Shown piece after piece: positions 15,763 through 23,606 of a stretch of 27,656 bases of DNA. A program made the position numbers and the translations under genes. A model generated the notes under the pieces. The model saw nothing but the letters and a program-made list of their open reading frames with translations. It did not search any database and was not told where the DNA came from. Numbering within the stretch: the stretch's first letter is position 1; each line of letters begins with the position of its first letter. Source of the DNA: NBML01 sp029939535 (GTDB lineage Bacteria > Desulfobacterota > Desulfobacteria > Desulfobacterales > Desulfobacteraceae); contig JAOZST010000032.1 of the NCBI GenBank assembly GCA_029939535.1, positions 1 through 27,656 on the forward strand, in the 5' to 3' direction.

Positions 15763-16242
15763 GTGAGACAAATTGTAGGCGTTGCAGACATGAAGGTAAG
15801 CAATGATCAAAAAGACTCCATTATAACCTATTCCCTGGGATCCTGTATTGGAGTAGTGATATACGACCCCATTGTTAAAGTGGGAGGAATATTGCATTAT
15901 ATGCTGCCGGAATCTTCCATTGATAAAGGAAAAGCCGCTGCCAGACCCTATATGTTTGCGGACAGCGGAATACCCAGGCTTTTTAAAACCGCTTACCAGA
16001 TGGGGGCAAAAAAACAGCGGATGATTGTATACGTTGCAGGAGGAGCGGAAATTCTTGACCAGAAAGGTTTTTTTAATATTGGAAAAAGAAATTACATGGC
16101 CCTGAAAAAAATATTTTTTAAAAATAATGTAATGATCAACAAGCAGGATGTCGGCGGAAACACAAACAGAACCATAAGGATTGATATAGCAACAGGAGAC
16201 ATTTATATAAAAACTTCCGGATCAAAGGAGGTAAAGATATGA
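15763..16242 (+). CDS. cheD: Chemoreceptor glutamine deamidase CheD (active-type)
   Basis: A 159-aa CheD. The catalytic Cys is in YSLGSCIGVVIYD, the His in GGILHYMLP, and the conserved tail motif DVGGNTNRTIRIDIATG is present. CheD deamidates receptor Gln to Glu in the methylation helices and in several bacteria also binds CheC/CheX-type phosphatases. The start is GTG 15763, with GAGGAG at 15748-15753. Its stop overlaps the ATG of the HDOD gene (ATGA, 16239-16242). A second, Cys-less CheD closes the operon. Confidence 0.93.
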   Translation: MRQIVGVADMKVSNDQKDSIITYSLGSCIGVVIYDPIVKVGGILHYMLPESSIDKGKAAARPYMFADSGIPRLFKTAYQMGAKKQRMIVYVAGGAEILDQKGFFNIGKRNYMALKKIFFKNNVMINKQDVGGNTNRTIRIDIATGDIYIKTSGSKEVKI

Positions 16243-17087
16243 CAACTCTTCAGAAACTTCTAAAGGAAATAAAAAGCTTAAAACCGATTCCCGCAGTTGC
16301 AAATCAGCTTTTGGCTGTGGTGGATAATCCCGATAGTTCCATGGAGGATATTTCCAATGTGATTCAATATGACCCTGCCATAACAGCCAGCGTTTTAAAA
16401 ACCTGTAATTCTGCTTTTTTCGGCCTTAAAAACCCTGCAGAGTCCATAAAAGATGCGGTTAATATTCTGGGTACAGACCAGATCGTTGAACTTGTTTTAT
16501 TGAAATCCGGTGCTGCAGCCCTTTCCGGCAGGCAGAAAGGCTATGGTCTGGAGGGTGGGGACATGTGGAAGTATTCTGTATCTTCAGCCGTGATTGCAAA
16601 ACAGATTGCCGCCAAACTGTCACTGAAAAATAAAAATACCATATTTACATCTGCCCTGGTAAAGGATATTGGTAAAATTATTCTTGAAAAATATGTAACC
16701 GAGTCTACGCCAAAAATACAGGATCTTGTGAAAAATAAAAATTTCAGCTTTCGAGAAGCTGAAAAAAAAATACTGGGCATTGATCATGCTGAGCTGGGAG
16801 CCATGATTGCAAAAATGTGGAAATTCAGCCCCAGAATGGTTAAAATCATTAAAAATCATCATCTGCCCGATGAAACCATGATCAAGGACAAAGAAGTCGC
16901 TGTTGTTTACCTTGCAGACTGCATATGCATGATGATGGGAAGCGGTGTTGGTCTGGATGGTCTTTCCTATCGATTTAAAAGTCAGATCATGGAGGAAATG
17001 GGTATGTCAGCAGATGATGTTGCAATGATTATAGCTGAGTTTGGCATGAATATCCAGGAAGTCGAAGATTTGCTACACGTGGTTTAA
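16239..17087 (+). CDS. HDOD-domain signalling protein
   Basis: A 282-aa single HDOD protein: KPIPAVANQLLAVVDNPDSSMEDISNVIQYDPAITASVLKTCNSAFFG, then SIKDAVNILGTDQI. The metal-binding HD pair is degenerate (ALVKDIGKIIL, Lys for His), though a late HHLP is kept. HDOD proteins usually lack phosphohydrolase activity and act as regulatory scaffolds, some near chemotaxis, motility or c-di-GMP genes. A near-perfect AAAGGAGGT (16224-16232) precedes ATG 16239, which overlaps the cheD stop by four bases. The position between cheD and cheY suggests a link to array output; its partner is unknown. Confidence 0.9.
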   Translation: MTTLQKLLKEIKSLKPIPAVANQLLAVVDNPDSSMEDISNVIQYDPAITASVLKTCNSAFFGLKNPAESIKDAVNILGTDQIVELVLLKSGAAALSGRQKGYGLEGGDMWKYSVSSAVIAKQIAAKLSLKNKNTIFTSALVKDIGKIILEKYVTESTPKIQDLVKNKNFSFREAEKKILGIDHAELGAMIAKMWKFSPRMVKIIKNHHLPDETMIKDKEVAVVYLADCICMMMGSGVGLDGLSYRFKSQIMEEMGMSADDVAMIIAEFGMNIQEVEDLLHVV

Positions 17088-17110
17088 CATTAAAAATAAC
17101 AGGAAAAAAA

Positions 17111-17536
17111 ATGTCATATTCTATACTGATAGTGGATGATTCTCTGCCCATGCGTGCGGTGATAAAAAGGACCTTCAAAGCAGCAGGCTATGGGAATTCT
17201 CAATTCCATGAAGCTGCCAATGGCAAAGAGGCAATTGAATTAATGAAAAATGACTGGATTGATATTGTATTAACAGATTACAATATGCCTGTCATGAACG
17301 GTTTGGAATTTATCAAAACATATAAAAGCATGGATGTTTTAAAAGACATACCCGTTGTTGTTGTCTCCACAGAAGGCAACGAAACAAAAATTAAAGAGTT
17401 CATTGAAAACGGGGCTGCAGGATATATCACAAAACCCTTTACACCTGAAGAAATCAGGGATTTGGCAACGACTATTCTTGGAGAGATAGATTATGAAGAA
17501 GATTTTGATGAAAGCGATGACGACTTCGATTTCTGA
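17111..17536 (+). CDS. cheY: CheY-like single-domain response regulator with an acidic tail
   Basis: A 141-aa stand-alone receiver: acidic pocket Asp9-Asp10, phospho-acceptor Asp56 in VLTDYNMPVMNG, Thr/Ser switch in VVVSTEGNE, and Lys-Pro in ITKPFTPEEI. It is the probable phosphoryl acceptor from CheA. After the ~122-residue receiver it has a striking tail, DYEEDFDESDDDFDF, absent from standard CheY. The tail ends much like the receptor tail (DEDFENF). The coding region overlaps the start of cheX by 44 bases in another frame, so the tail and the N-terminus of CheX share DNA. Confidence 0.92.
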   Translation: MSYSILIVDDSLPMRAVIKRTFKAAGYGNSQFHEAANGKEAIELMKNDWIDIVLTDYNMPVMNGLEFIKTYKSMDVLKDIPVVVVSTEGNETKIKEFIENGAAGYITKPFTPEEIRDLATTILGEIDYEEDFDESDDDFDF

Positions 17537-17942
17537 AGTCCTGGAAACCATGTTTTATCTTCCCATTGAAATTGGGGATGAATCAACACTCAGTCAAAGC
17601 GGGATGGATATGGATGTACCCAATCTGGCGTGCCAGCTGAAATTCACCGGTGATTTTTCAGGAAATTTTACCCTGGTGATTCCTAAAAATCTTCTTGAAG
17701 AAATAACAGAAGACTTCATGGGTGAATCCAGGGACTCCCTTGGGGAAGAACATCTTTCTGGTACTTTAACAGAAATACTCAACATGATATGCGGCAATGC
17801 ATTGAAAAAAATAAAATCAAAAACTCCCTTTGATTTAGACATACCCAGGGTGATTGATGAATTCAAGATCCATGAAAGTCATGTATTTACCATTATAGAG
17901 ACCACCCAGTCAAAAATGGCAATAAATTTTGCTTTGGATTAA
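17493..17942 (+). CDS. cheX: CheX-like CheY-P phosphatase
   Basis: A 149-aa protein of the CheC/CheX/FliY type: TEILNMICGNALKKI contains the catalytic-type E-x2-N (Glu-Ile-Leu-Asn) followed by the second Asn of CheX proteins, and TGDFSGNFTLVIPKNLLEEI is the usual preceding strand-helix unit. CheX dephosphorylates CheY-P and would end the signal. GGAGAG at 17480-17485, 7 bases before ATG 17493, supports this early start and the 44-base overlap with cheY; in-frame ATGs at 17508 and 17517 are alternatives. Adjacency to cheY fits the enzyme-substrate relation. Confidence 0.85.
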   Translation: MKKILMKAMTTSISEVLETMFYLPIEIGDESTLSQSGMDMDVPNLACQLKFTGDFSGNFTLVIPKNLLEEITEDFMGESRDSLGEEHLSGTLTEILNMICGNALKKIKSKTPFDLDIPRVIDEFKIHESHVFTIIETTQSKMAINFALD

Positions 17943-17966
17943 AAAAAATTCTGGAGAAAAATATAG

Positions 17967-19013
17967 ATGGGCCGTGATATAAAAGTTCTGGTGGTAGATG
18001 ATTCAGCCGTTGTCAGAAGGGTATTTACGGAAGAATTATCCAAACACAAGGGAATTATAGTGGTGGGTACAGCCCCGGACCCTTATGTTGCCAGGGACAA
18101 AATAGTTAAACTGAAACCAGATGTGATTACCCTGGATATTGAAATGCCACGTATGGACGGCATAACTTTTTTGCAAAAACTGATGAAGCATTATCCTATT
18201 CCGGTTATCATAGTCAGTTCTTTAACCAGCAAGGGAAGCAAACTTGCCCTGGAAGCAATTTCCCTGGGAGCTCTTGAAGTTATTTCCAAACCGGGTGCTG
18301 CTTATTCCGTGGGGGATATGAGCATACAGCTGGCAGAAAAAATCAGAGCAGTCAGCAAAGCAAAAATGGTTCCGAAAGCCAGTGGAAAAACAGAAACCAG
18401 GTCAATGGCCCCCATTGCATCCAAAGCTCTTTCCACCACAACAAATAAAATCATAGCAATAGGCGCTTCCACCGGCGGAACAGAAGCCTTAAAAAAAGTG
18501 CTGACACGGCTGCCCCAGAACTCTCCAGGTGTGGTGGTGGTTCAGCATATGCCGGCCCAGTTCACTACATCCTTTGCCCAGAGGCTGGATGAACTTTGCC
18601 AGATGAATGTTGTGGAAGCCCAAAATGGGGATGTGGTTACCAACGGAAGAGTTTTAATTGCCCCGGGCAATTATCATATGATATTCAAACGCAGCGGTGC
18701 AAGATATTATGTAGACGTGAAAACCGGCCCCCTTGTTCATTACCAGAGACCGGCGGCAGATGTTCTTTTCAGATCCGTTGCCAGATATGCCGGAGCCAAT
18801 GCCATTGGCATTATTCTTACCGGGATGGGCAAGGATGGTGCTGCAGGGCTGCTGGATATGAAAAAAGCGGGTGCACTTACCATTGCCCAGGATGAAAAAT
18901 CCTGTGTTGTGTTTGGCATGCCCAAAGAGGCAATCAAAATGGGTGCTGTGGATCATATTCAGGATATCTACAGCATTGCAGATAAGACGGTTTCTCTTTT
19001 GAGAAAAATATGA
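17967..19013 (+). CDS. cheB: Chemoreceptor methylesterase/deamidase CheB
   Basis: A 348-aa two-domain protein. The receiver (~5-125) has Asp57 in LDIEMPRMDG and Lys-Pro in VISKPG; the methylesterase domain (~160-345) has Ser168 in IGASTGGTEAL, His193 in VVQHMP and Asp289 in GMGKDGA. The linker is ~35 residues. CheB, activated by CheA, removes receptor methyl groups opposite CheR. GGAG precedes ATG 17967 by about 11 bases. It follows cheX by 24 bases. Confidence 0.95.
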   Translation: MGRDIKVLVVDDSAVVRRVFTEELSKHKGIIVVGTAPDPYVARDKIVKLKPDVITLDIEMPRMDGITFLQKLMKHYPIPVIIVSSLTSKGSKLALEAISLGALEVISKPGAAYSVGDMSIQLAEKIRAVSKAKMVPKASGKTETRSMAPIASKALSTTTNKIIAIGASTGGTEALKKVLTRLPQNSPGVVVVQHMPAQFTTSFAQRLDELCQMNVVEAQNGDVVTNGRVLIAPGNYHMIFKRSGARYYVDVKTGPLVHYQRPAADVLFRSVARYAGANAIGIILTGMGKDGAAGLLDMKKAGALTIAQDEKSCVVFGMPKEAIKMGAVDHIQDIYSIADKTVSLLRKI

Positions 19014-19040
19014 TTTTCATCCCCTGACTGGAAATAGAAT

Positions 19041-19823
19041 ATGATATCTGGCATTACAATCAATCCCCAGCAGTTTAAAAAACTTTCCAGGATTGTATAT
19101 AAAGAGTCCGGCGTTATTCTGGATGACAAAAAATACAACCTTCTGGTGGCAAGACTGTCCAAGAGGATGCGGATAACAAAAACAGGTTCCGTGTCAGAAT
19201 ATATCCAAATGATATCTGACCAGAAAGATGAATTCAATAATTTTATAGATGCTACCACTACCAATCACACCTTTTTTTTCAGGGAAAACAAACATTGTGA
19301 ATATATGATCAATAATCTGGACAATTCAAAACCTCTGAAAATATGGAGTGCCGCGTCTTCCAGCGGAGAAGAAGCTTTTTCCATTGCTGTTCAATTGCTG
19401 GCCAACTCTTTTTCATTCTCAATCTATGGCTCAGATATTTCTGATTCCATGCTGGAAATTGCCAAGAAAGCCATTTATCCAGAAGACAGGATCCGGGTTG
19501 TACCCAAATCCATTCTCCATAGATATTTTCAAAGGGGTAAAGGCAGGCACCAGGGGTATGTGAAAGTTAAACAGGAAGTTCAAAAACATGTTCGATTTGA
19601 AAAGTTCAACCTCTTGTCCGGTACTGGTTTTGATAAATTTGATATTATTTTCTGCCGGAATGTAATGATATATTTTGATTCGCCCACAAGACAAAAGGTA
19701 GTAGACACTCTTTGTAATTCATTGAATCCAGGAGGGTATTTTTTTGTAGGTCTTTCTGAAAATCTACATGGGCTGAAACACAATCTGTCAACAGTTTTAC
19801 CAAGCGGATACAGAAAAAAATGA
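19041..19823 (+). CDS. cheR: Chemoreceptor methyltransferase CheR
   Basis: A 260-aa protein. The N-terminal helical domain includes FKKLSRIVYKESGVILDDKKYNLLVARLSKR. The SAM-binding core has IWSAASSSGEEAFSIA (Ala-Ala-Ser where Ala-Gly-Cys is usual), the acidic YGSDIS, and FDIIFCRNVMIYFD. The C-terminal FVGLSENLHGL is typical. It methylates receptor glutamates using S-adenosylmethionine. It starts 27 bases after cheB. The receptor in this operon ends in an aromatic-spaced tail that might tether this enzyme, but whether CheR is of the tail-binding class cannot be judged by eye. Confidence 0.94.
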   Translation: MISGITINPQQFKKLSRIVYKESGVILDDKKYNLLVARLSKRMRITKTGSVSEYIQMISDQKDEFNNFIDATTTNHTFFFRENKHCEYMINNLDNSKPLKIWSAASSSGEEAFSIAVQLLANSFSFSIYGSDISDSMLEIAKKAIYPEDRIRVVPKSILHRYFQRGKGRHQGYVKVKQEVQKHVRFEKFNLLSGTGFDKFDIIFCRNVMIYFDSPTRQKVVDTLCNSLNPGGYFFVGLSENLHGLKHNLSTVLPSGYRKK

Positions 19824-19874
19824 TGGCCCGACCGCAGATGCATATGACTGAATTATCAGATTTAAAAGGCGGAT

Positions 19875-20381
19875 ATGGACTATTATTTTTCTGAGGAATC
19901 CCTGGCAAATAATTATTTTCTGGAGCCTGGATATATTTATGTTCCAGACCATGGTTCTGCCATATCCACGGTTATTGGATCTGGAGTTTCAGTCTGTGTT
20001 TTTGACAAAAAAAAACGCATTGGAGGAATGAATCATTTTCAACTGCCCATAATAACAACAAAGGGAAAAACAACACCGCTATATGGCAATGTTGCAACCA
20101 TTACATTGATAAAAATGATGCTGGCTCTGAAATCCAAACGAAATCACCTTGAAGCCCAGATATTCGGGGGAGCCAATAACCCTGAACAAAAGGAAAAGGA
20201 CATTGGCAGGGAAAATATTAAAATTGCCCAAAAAATCATTACAAAAGCCGGGATATCCATCTCTTCACAAGATGTTGGCGGAGAAAAAGGAAGAAAGGTG
20301 GTTTTCAATACCAATACCAATGAAGTTGCTGTCCTAAAAGTTGATCGACTCAGGGATATGGACTGGTACCCCTATCAATAA
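19875..20381 (+). CDS. CheD paralogue lacking the catalytic cysteine
   Basis: A 168-aa CheD-fold protein with the family features IRIGG-like KKRIGGMNHFQLP (His kept), LEAQIFGGANN, GRENIKIAQKIITKAGISISSQDVGGEKGRKVVFNT. The catalytic GSC motif reads GSGVSVCVFD here: the codon at the Cys position is GGA, and a Cys occurs only four residues later. It is therefore expected to be inactive as a deamidase and may instead bind CheX, CheY or the receptor. AAGGCGGA precedes ATG 19875. It is the last gene of the operon and ends 7 bases from the convergent 601-aa gene, leaving no space for an intergenic terminator. Confidence 0.88.
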   Translation: MDYYFSEESLANNYFLEPGYIYVPDHGSAISTVIGSGVSVCVFDKKKRIGGMNHFQLPIITTKGKTTPLYGNVATITLIKMMLALKSKRNHLEAQIFGGANNPEQKEKDIGRENIKIAQKIITKAGISISSQDVGGEKGRKVVFNTNTNEVAVLKVDRLRDMDWYPYQ

Positions 20382-20388
20382 ATAGTTT

Positions 20389-22194
20389 TTACACATCTGC
20401 AAGACGCTGATCATACATGGAACCTATCCCGTATTCATTCCGCCTCATGAATCTATCCAGGGAAGGACCAATGAGCTGCATCTCAGGATTTTTTTTCTGA
20501 ACATCCTGGGCAATCCGCATTTCCTTGGTGCAGCCGGTGCTGTAGGTTGAGTCCTTTCCAATCCATTCAGGAGGAACTTTTTTATTCATAAGGGCAAAGC
20601 TTTCGGTGATATCATCTGATGTCTGAAATCTCCAGATATCTATATACCCGCTTCTCTGCACTATTTCCCACATATACATTAGATCATCGGCATCCATGCC
20701 GGGTTCGTAATATCTGGAGGGGTTAATGATAAACAGATGGGCTGATATCTGGTGCAGATGTTCAATAAAAAGGCCCATGATCTCTTTGGCAACATCTATT
20801 TTTCCTGGAATGGAACCAATAATACCGCTGTAAAACATCACGGTCATATTTTTGGATTTGGCTGTTTTCATCTGGTCTATGATTCGATTTGCCTTTTCTT
20901 CAAGATCTGTATGGGAAAAATTAATAAAATCAGGGTGTCGGGGTTTAAAGGTAATTGACAAGGCATCTTTTTCAGTATCAATTTTTTCAGCACCGGTTTT
21001 TCCAGTATTTGTTTTTTCAGAATTTATTTTTTCAGCACTAATATTTATGATATTCCGGGTGAATTGAAAATGGGTATTAATGAGACAATTTTTCTGTTCC
21101 ATGCCCCTTGAAATTACACAGTCAACCTCCTTGAAAATCCGTGAAAAGGTCGTGGAAACAAGCAGAAGATTCAATGTTTCCTTGGTGCCATCTGAAATTA
21201 CATAGATATTTTCATCCTGTTTGAGACGCTGGACAAGCCTGTTTTTACTGATTGTTTTTTCATGGATAAAATGGGCTGTTTCAAGCTCCTTTGCCAGTAT
21301 GGGATCAGTCCTTGTATCGGTCAGGGATATTTTTTTAAAAAACGGTGTCTCTTTTACTGCCAGAATAACTATATGTCCCAGCTCTGCTAAAAATTTTGCA
21401 ATAAAGATATCAACAACTGCCGTCCCTGATTCATCTGTAAGCCAGAGAATTTTTCTTTTTGGGGTATGAATCAGTTCAAGCAGGTGGGAAAGTCCATTTC
21501 CTTTTATGGGGCTGTTAAAAATTTCTTTAAGCTGGGAAAGGGTGGGGATTTTAAATTTTTCACATGTCCATAAATGGCTTGCAGATAAGAGGCTTAAAAG
21601 TCTCTGAAATTCAATTTCTTTTATTTTTTCCCTTAATTCATACAATGAAAGTCTGTCTATATCTTCTATGGTTCCATTAATCTGATTTAAGGCTTTTTTA
21701 AATGTTTCAGACATTAAAACTTTTTTTGCCTGTCTGTTTTCCCTTCTTTTTTCATCTGAATAAGGATTTTCAATGTGTGTCCGGCTTAAAAAAATCTTAT
21801 ACAGTCTCTTTTCAAGTCTTGAAGGGAGGAGAAGTCCTGTTTCAATTTCATGATCATATTTTATCTTTATCAATGATTTTAAAAATTGGCGGTCATAGTC
21901 TGAATCAATAAAATCATCAACCATCTTAATGATTTTATCATAGACATCTTTATATTGTTTTTTAAGAAATTTTGGATATTTTCGAGACATTATGGAATCA
22001 AACATTTCATCGGAACAGGGATAAAAACGTTCATTTTTCTCAGGATAAACCATAAATTCAACTTGTTCCACTGCACCTACTTTGGTGGGGTAAGCAAAGG
22101 GGTCAATGTGGTTTTCAAGAAAAAAGACGGTGAACCAGGCATCAAGATCCGGATTTTTTCCGATTTGTATGGGGGCAAAGTCTTTATGGGTCAT
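20389..22194 (-). CDS. Uncharacterised 601-aa protein, possibly with a DUF89-like phosphatase core
   Basis: Not recognised with certainty. The middle part (~247-370) resembles DUF89/ARMT1-type metal-dependent phosphatases: a strand ending in LTDESGT (cf. DNAGE), then LGHIVILAVKETPFFK, YVISDGT, and VDCVISRGMEQ. Residues 1-200 are charged and helical. Residues 385-411 are a low-complexity Glu-Lys repeat made of 15-bp DNA units. A compact C-terminal domain (~420-601) includes a hydrophobic strand-helix pair (TVMFYSGIIGS, AHLFIINPSRYYEPGMDADD) and ends in STGCTKEMRIAQDVQ and PSLDRFMRRNEYGIG. No signal peptide or membrane segment is seen. AAGGAG lies 5 bases before ATG 22194. It is transcribed against the chemotaxis operon. 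Confidence 0.8.
   Translation of the reverse strand: MTHKDFAPIQIGKNPDLDAWFTVFFLENHIDPFAYPTKVGAVEQVEFMVYPEKNERFYPCSDEMFDSIMSRKYPKFLKKQYKDVYDKIIKMVDDFIDSDYDRQFLKSLIKIKYDHEIETGLLLPSRLEKRLYKIFLSRTHIENPYSDEKRRENRQAKKVLMSETFKKALNQINGTIEDIDRLSLYELREKIKEIEFQRLLSLLSASHLWTCEKFKIPTLSQLKEIFNSPIKGNGLSHLLELIHTPKRKILWLTDESGTAVVDIFIAKFLAELGHIVILAVKETPFFKKISLTDTRTDPILAKELETAHFIHEKTISKNRLVQRLKQDENIYVISDGTKETLNLLLVSTTFSRIFKEVDCVISRGMEQKNCLINTHFQFTRNIINISAEKINSEKTNTGKTGAEKIDTEKDALSITFKPRHPDFINFSHTDLEEKANRIIDQMKTAKSKNMTVMFYSGIIGSIPGKIDVAKEIMGLFIEHLHQISAHLFIINPSRYYEPGMDADDLMYMWEIVQRSGYIDIWRFQTSDDITESFALMNKKVPPEWIGKDSTYSTGCTKEMRIAQDVQKKNPEMQLIGPSLDRFMRRNEYGIGSMYDQRLADV
20967..21041 (-). repeat. Five degenerate 15-bp units in the 601-aa gene
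   Basis: On the + strand the units start at 20967, 20982, 20997, 21012 and 21027, each with a T-rich start followed by CAG (for example TTTTTTCAGCACCGG). They encode the repeating x-x-(T/A/S)-(E/G)-K stretch at residues ~385-411. The 15-base period keeps the frame, so copy number can vary without breaking the gene. Confidence 0.7.
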
Positions 22195-22317
22195 GGGATC
22201 TCCTTTTATGATTTTTCCTTTTATGTTTTTAAAAATAATGTATCACTTCATTTTATAATTTTCAAATGAACACATTTTCAATTGCCTTGACTTTACCATG
22301 AAACAGGAAGTATTTTT

Positions 22318-23010
22318 ATGGTAATGAATAAACAAAGTGCTTTAAAAATACTGGGTCTTAAAAAAGGCGCTTGTCTGGGGGACGCTAAAAAGGCTTATCG
22401 AAATCTGGCCAAGCAATACCATCCAGACAAGTTTGGTACTGACCCATTTACAATGAATGATAAAAGGGAAAACAAATTAAGCAGCCATTTAACTCAGATG
22501 AAAATGATCAACCAGGCATTTCATTTTCTTGAACCCCTTTTGCCATCTGAAAAAGTTTATTCTGAAAAAGAACCATCTGGAAAAAGACCCTCCCCAAAAA
22601 AAAGTTACAATTTCTTAGATATTATTAGGGCAGTTAAAGAAAGATTGTTTTCCAAAATTCCTGGAGCTTTTGTCAGGCAAAGGCCTTCTGTAAAGCCCTG
22701 TATTAAGAATCCAGTCCTTCAGAAACAAATGGCCAGCCAAAGGAAAAGACCAGGCCGGAAACAAAGTCCCGACCCCTCAGCCCGCTTTGATAAAATACTG
22801 AATATAGCTTACCCCGGCCTTCCTGCCGGGGTAAAAAACAAAAAAAACAGGGGACAGCTTTCCCAGGAGCGTCCCCATGCAAATTTTCTAAAGCACATGG
22901 CAGTTAAAAAAAGAATAACTGCCAGAACCCGAAGGCATGGTGAACTCAATTGTGGCAGGGTGGAACAAATACAACCCATCACAAGGGTGAATCCCATTGG
23001 AAAGGAATGA
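22318..23010 (+). CDS. Small J-domain (DnaJ-like) protein
   Basis: 230 aa. Residues ~5-75 are a J domain: SALKILGLKKGACLGDAKKAYRN, then the HPD signature in KQYHPDKFG, and a helix IV-like MKMINQAFHFLEPLL. This should stimulate the ATPase of an Hsp70. There is no Gly/Phe region, zinc finger or C-terminal substrate domain of full DnaJ. The rest (~80-230) is Lys/Arg-rich and unlike any domain I know; the last ~65 residues cross a palindrome and a GGGGAC…GTCCCC inverted repeat and may be recently acquired. AGGAAG (22305-22310) lies 7 bases before ATG 22318; ATG 22324 is an alternative. Confidence 0.78.
   Translation: MVMNKQSALKILGLKKGACLGDAKKAYRNLAKQYHPDKFGTDPFTMNDKRENKLSSHLTQMKMINQAFHFLEPLLPSEKVYSEKEPSGKRPSPKKSYNFLDIIRAVKERLFSKIPGAFVRQRPSVKPCIKNPVLQKQMASQRKRPGRKQSPDPSARFDKILNIAYPGLPAGVKNKKNRGQLSQERPHANFLKHMAVKKRITARTRRHGELNCGRVEQIQPITRVNPIGKE
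22810..22876. repeat. Palindrome plus GGGGAC/GTCCCC inverted repeat, possible mobile-repeat relict
   Basis: 22810-22818 pairs with 22825-22833 (9 bp, 6-base loop). After an A-rich stretch, GGGGAC (22850-22855) is matched by GTCCCC (22871-22876). Such GC-rich palindromes with GGGGAC ends recall REP-like elements, but no second copy in the window supports this. Confidence 0.3.
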
Positions 23011-23080
23011 ATATCCGTAAAGGGTTACCCAAAAGATTTACCCGAAAATTCACATGGACAAAAATTACTTGGAGCCCGTT

Positions 23081-23602
23081 TTAAAGGGCAAGATCAGCAA
23101 TGGATTTACCGGTTTTTAAATCAATAATACTAATTTTGGATTTATCAATAATTCCATAGGTGTATAATTGATTTCTGGGATTGGAAATGGTGCCTGGATT
23201 CATAAAAATCTTTTTTTCTTTTTTTTTAAGTGAACAAAGATGGGTGTGGCCTTGAATGATAATATCTATATTGTCCGGGATTATTGGGTGTGTATGACCA
23301 TGGTGCAAAAACAGATTCTTTTCAAATGATTTAAATCCAAGGGCTGGACCATGGCCTGGAAAAAACGAAGGCACATCGCAGTTGCCATATACATAATAAA
23401 ATTTCTGGGGAAGGGCCTGCATCTCTTTTTTTATAAGCTCAGGTTGAAAATCCTGGGAATAACTGCCATACCGGGTATCAAAAAGATCCCCGGCAACCAC
23501 CAGGGAGTCCCTGGGTCTCATTAATTCTTTTATGGTCATCCAGCTGCTCACACTGCCATGGATATCTGCTGTTACAAACAATCGGTCCATAAAATCAGCC
23601 AT
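23081..23602 (-). CDS. YfcE/MJ0936-type metallophosphoesterase
   Basis: A 173-aa calcineurin-like phosphoesterase with all metal motifs in order: DIHG near the start, VVAGDLFD, YGNCD, HHGHTH, IIQGHTH, and a final FMNPGTISNPRN. Small members (YfcE, MJ0936) hydrolyse phosphodiesters in vitro; the physiological substrate is usually unknown. ATG 23602 lies 4 bases after the stop of the M48 protease gene, so the two are cotranscribed. A short GCCC…GGGC stem overlaps its stop codon on the minus strand and is followed by a modest T-run, possibly a weak terminator. Confidence 0.9.
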   Translation of the reverse strand: MADFMDRLFVTADIHGSVSSWMTIKELMRPRDSLVVAGDLFDTRYGSYSQDFQPELIKKEMQALPQKFYYVYGNCDVPSFFPGHGPALGFKSFEKNLFLHHGHTHPIIPDNIDIIIQGHTHLCSLKKKEKKIFMNPGTISNPRNQLYTYGIIDKSKISIIDLKTGKSIADLAL

Positions 23603-23606
23603 TCCT

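Noticed and set aside
19822..19893. A 23-codon ORF between cheR and the second cheD
   Set aside because: It overlaps both neighbours in another frame, shares the ribosome-binding site of the next gene and has no recognisable content.
20967..21041. A CRISPR-like array
   Set aside because: The units are contiguous with no spacers, only 15 bases, degenerate and in coding frame.
22810..22833. The GC-rich hairpin as a terminator
   Set aside because: It is followed by A-runs on the + strand and by mixed sequence on the minus strand, and it lies within an open coding frame.
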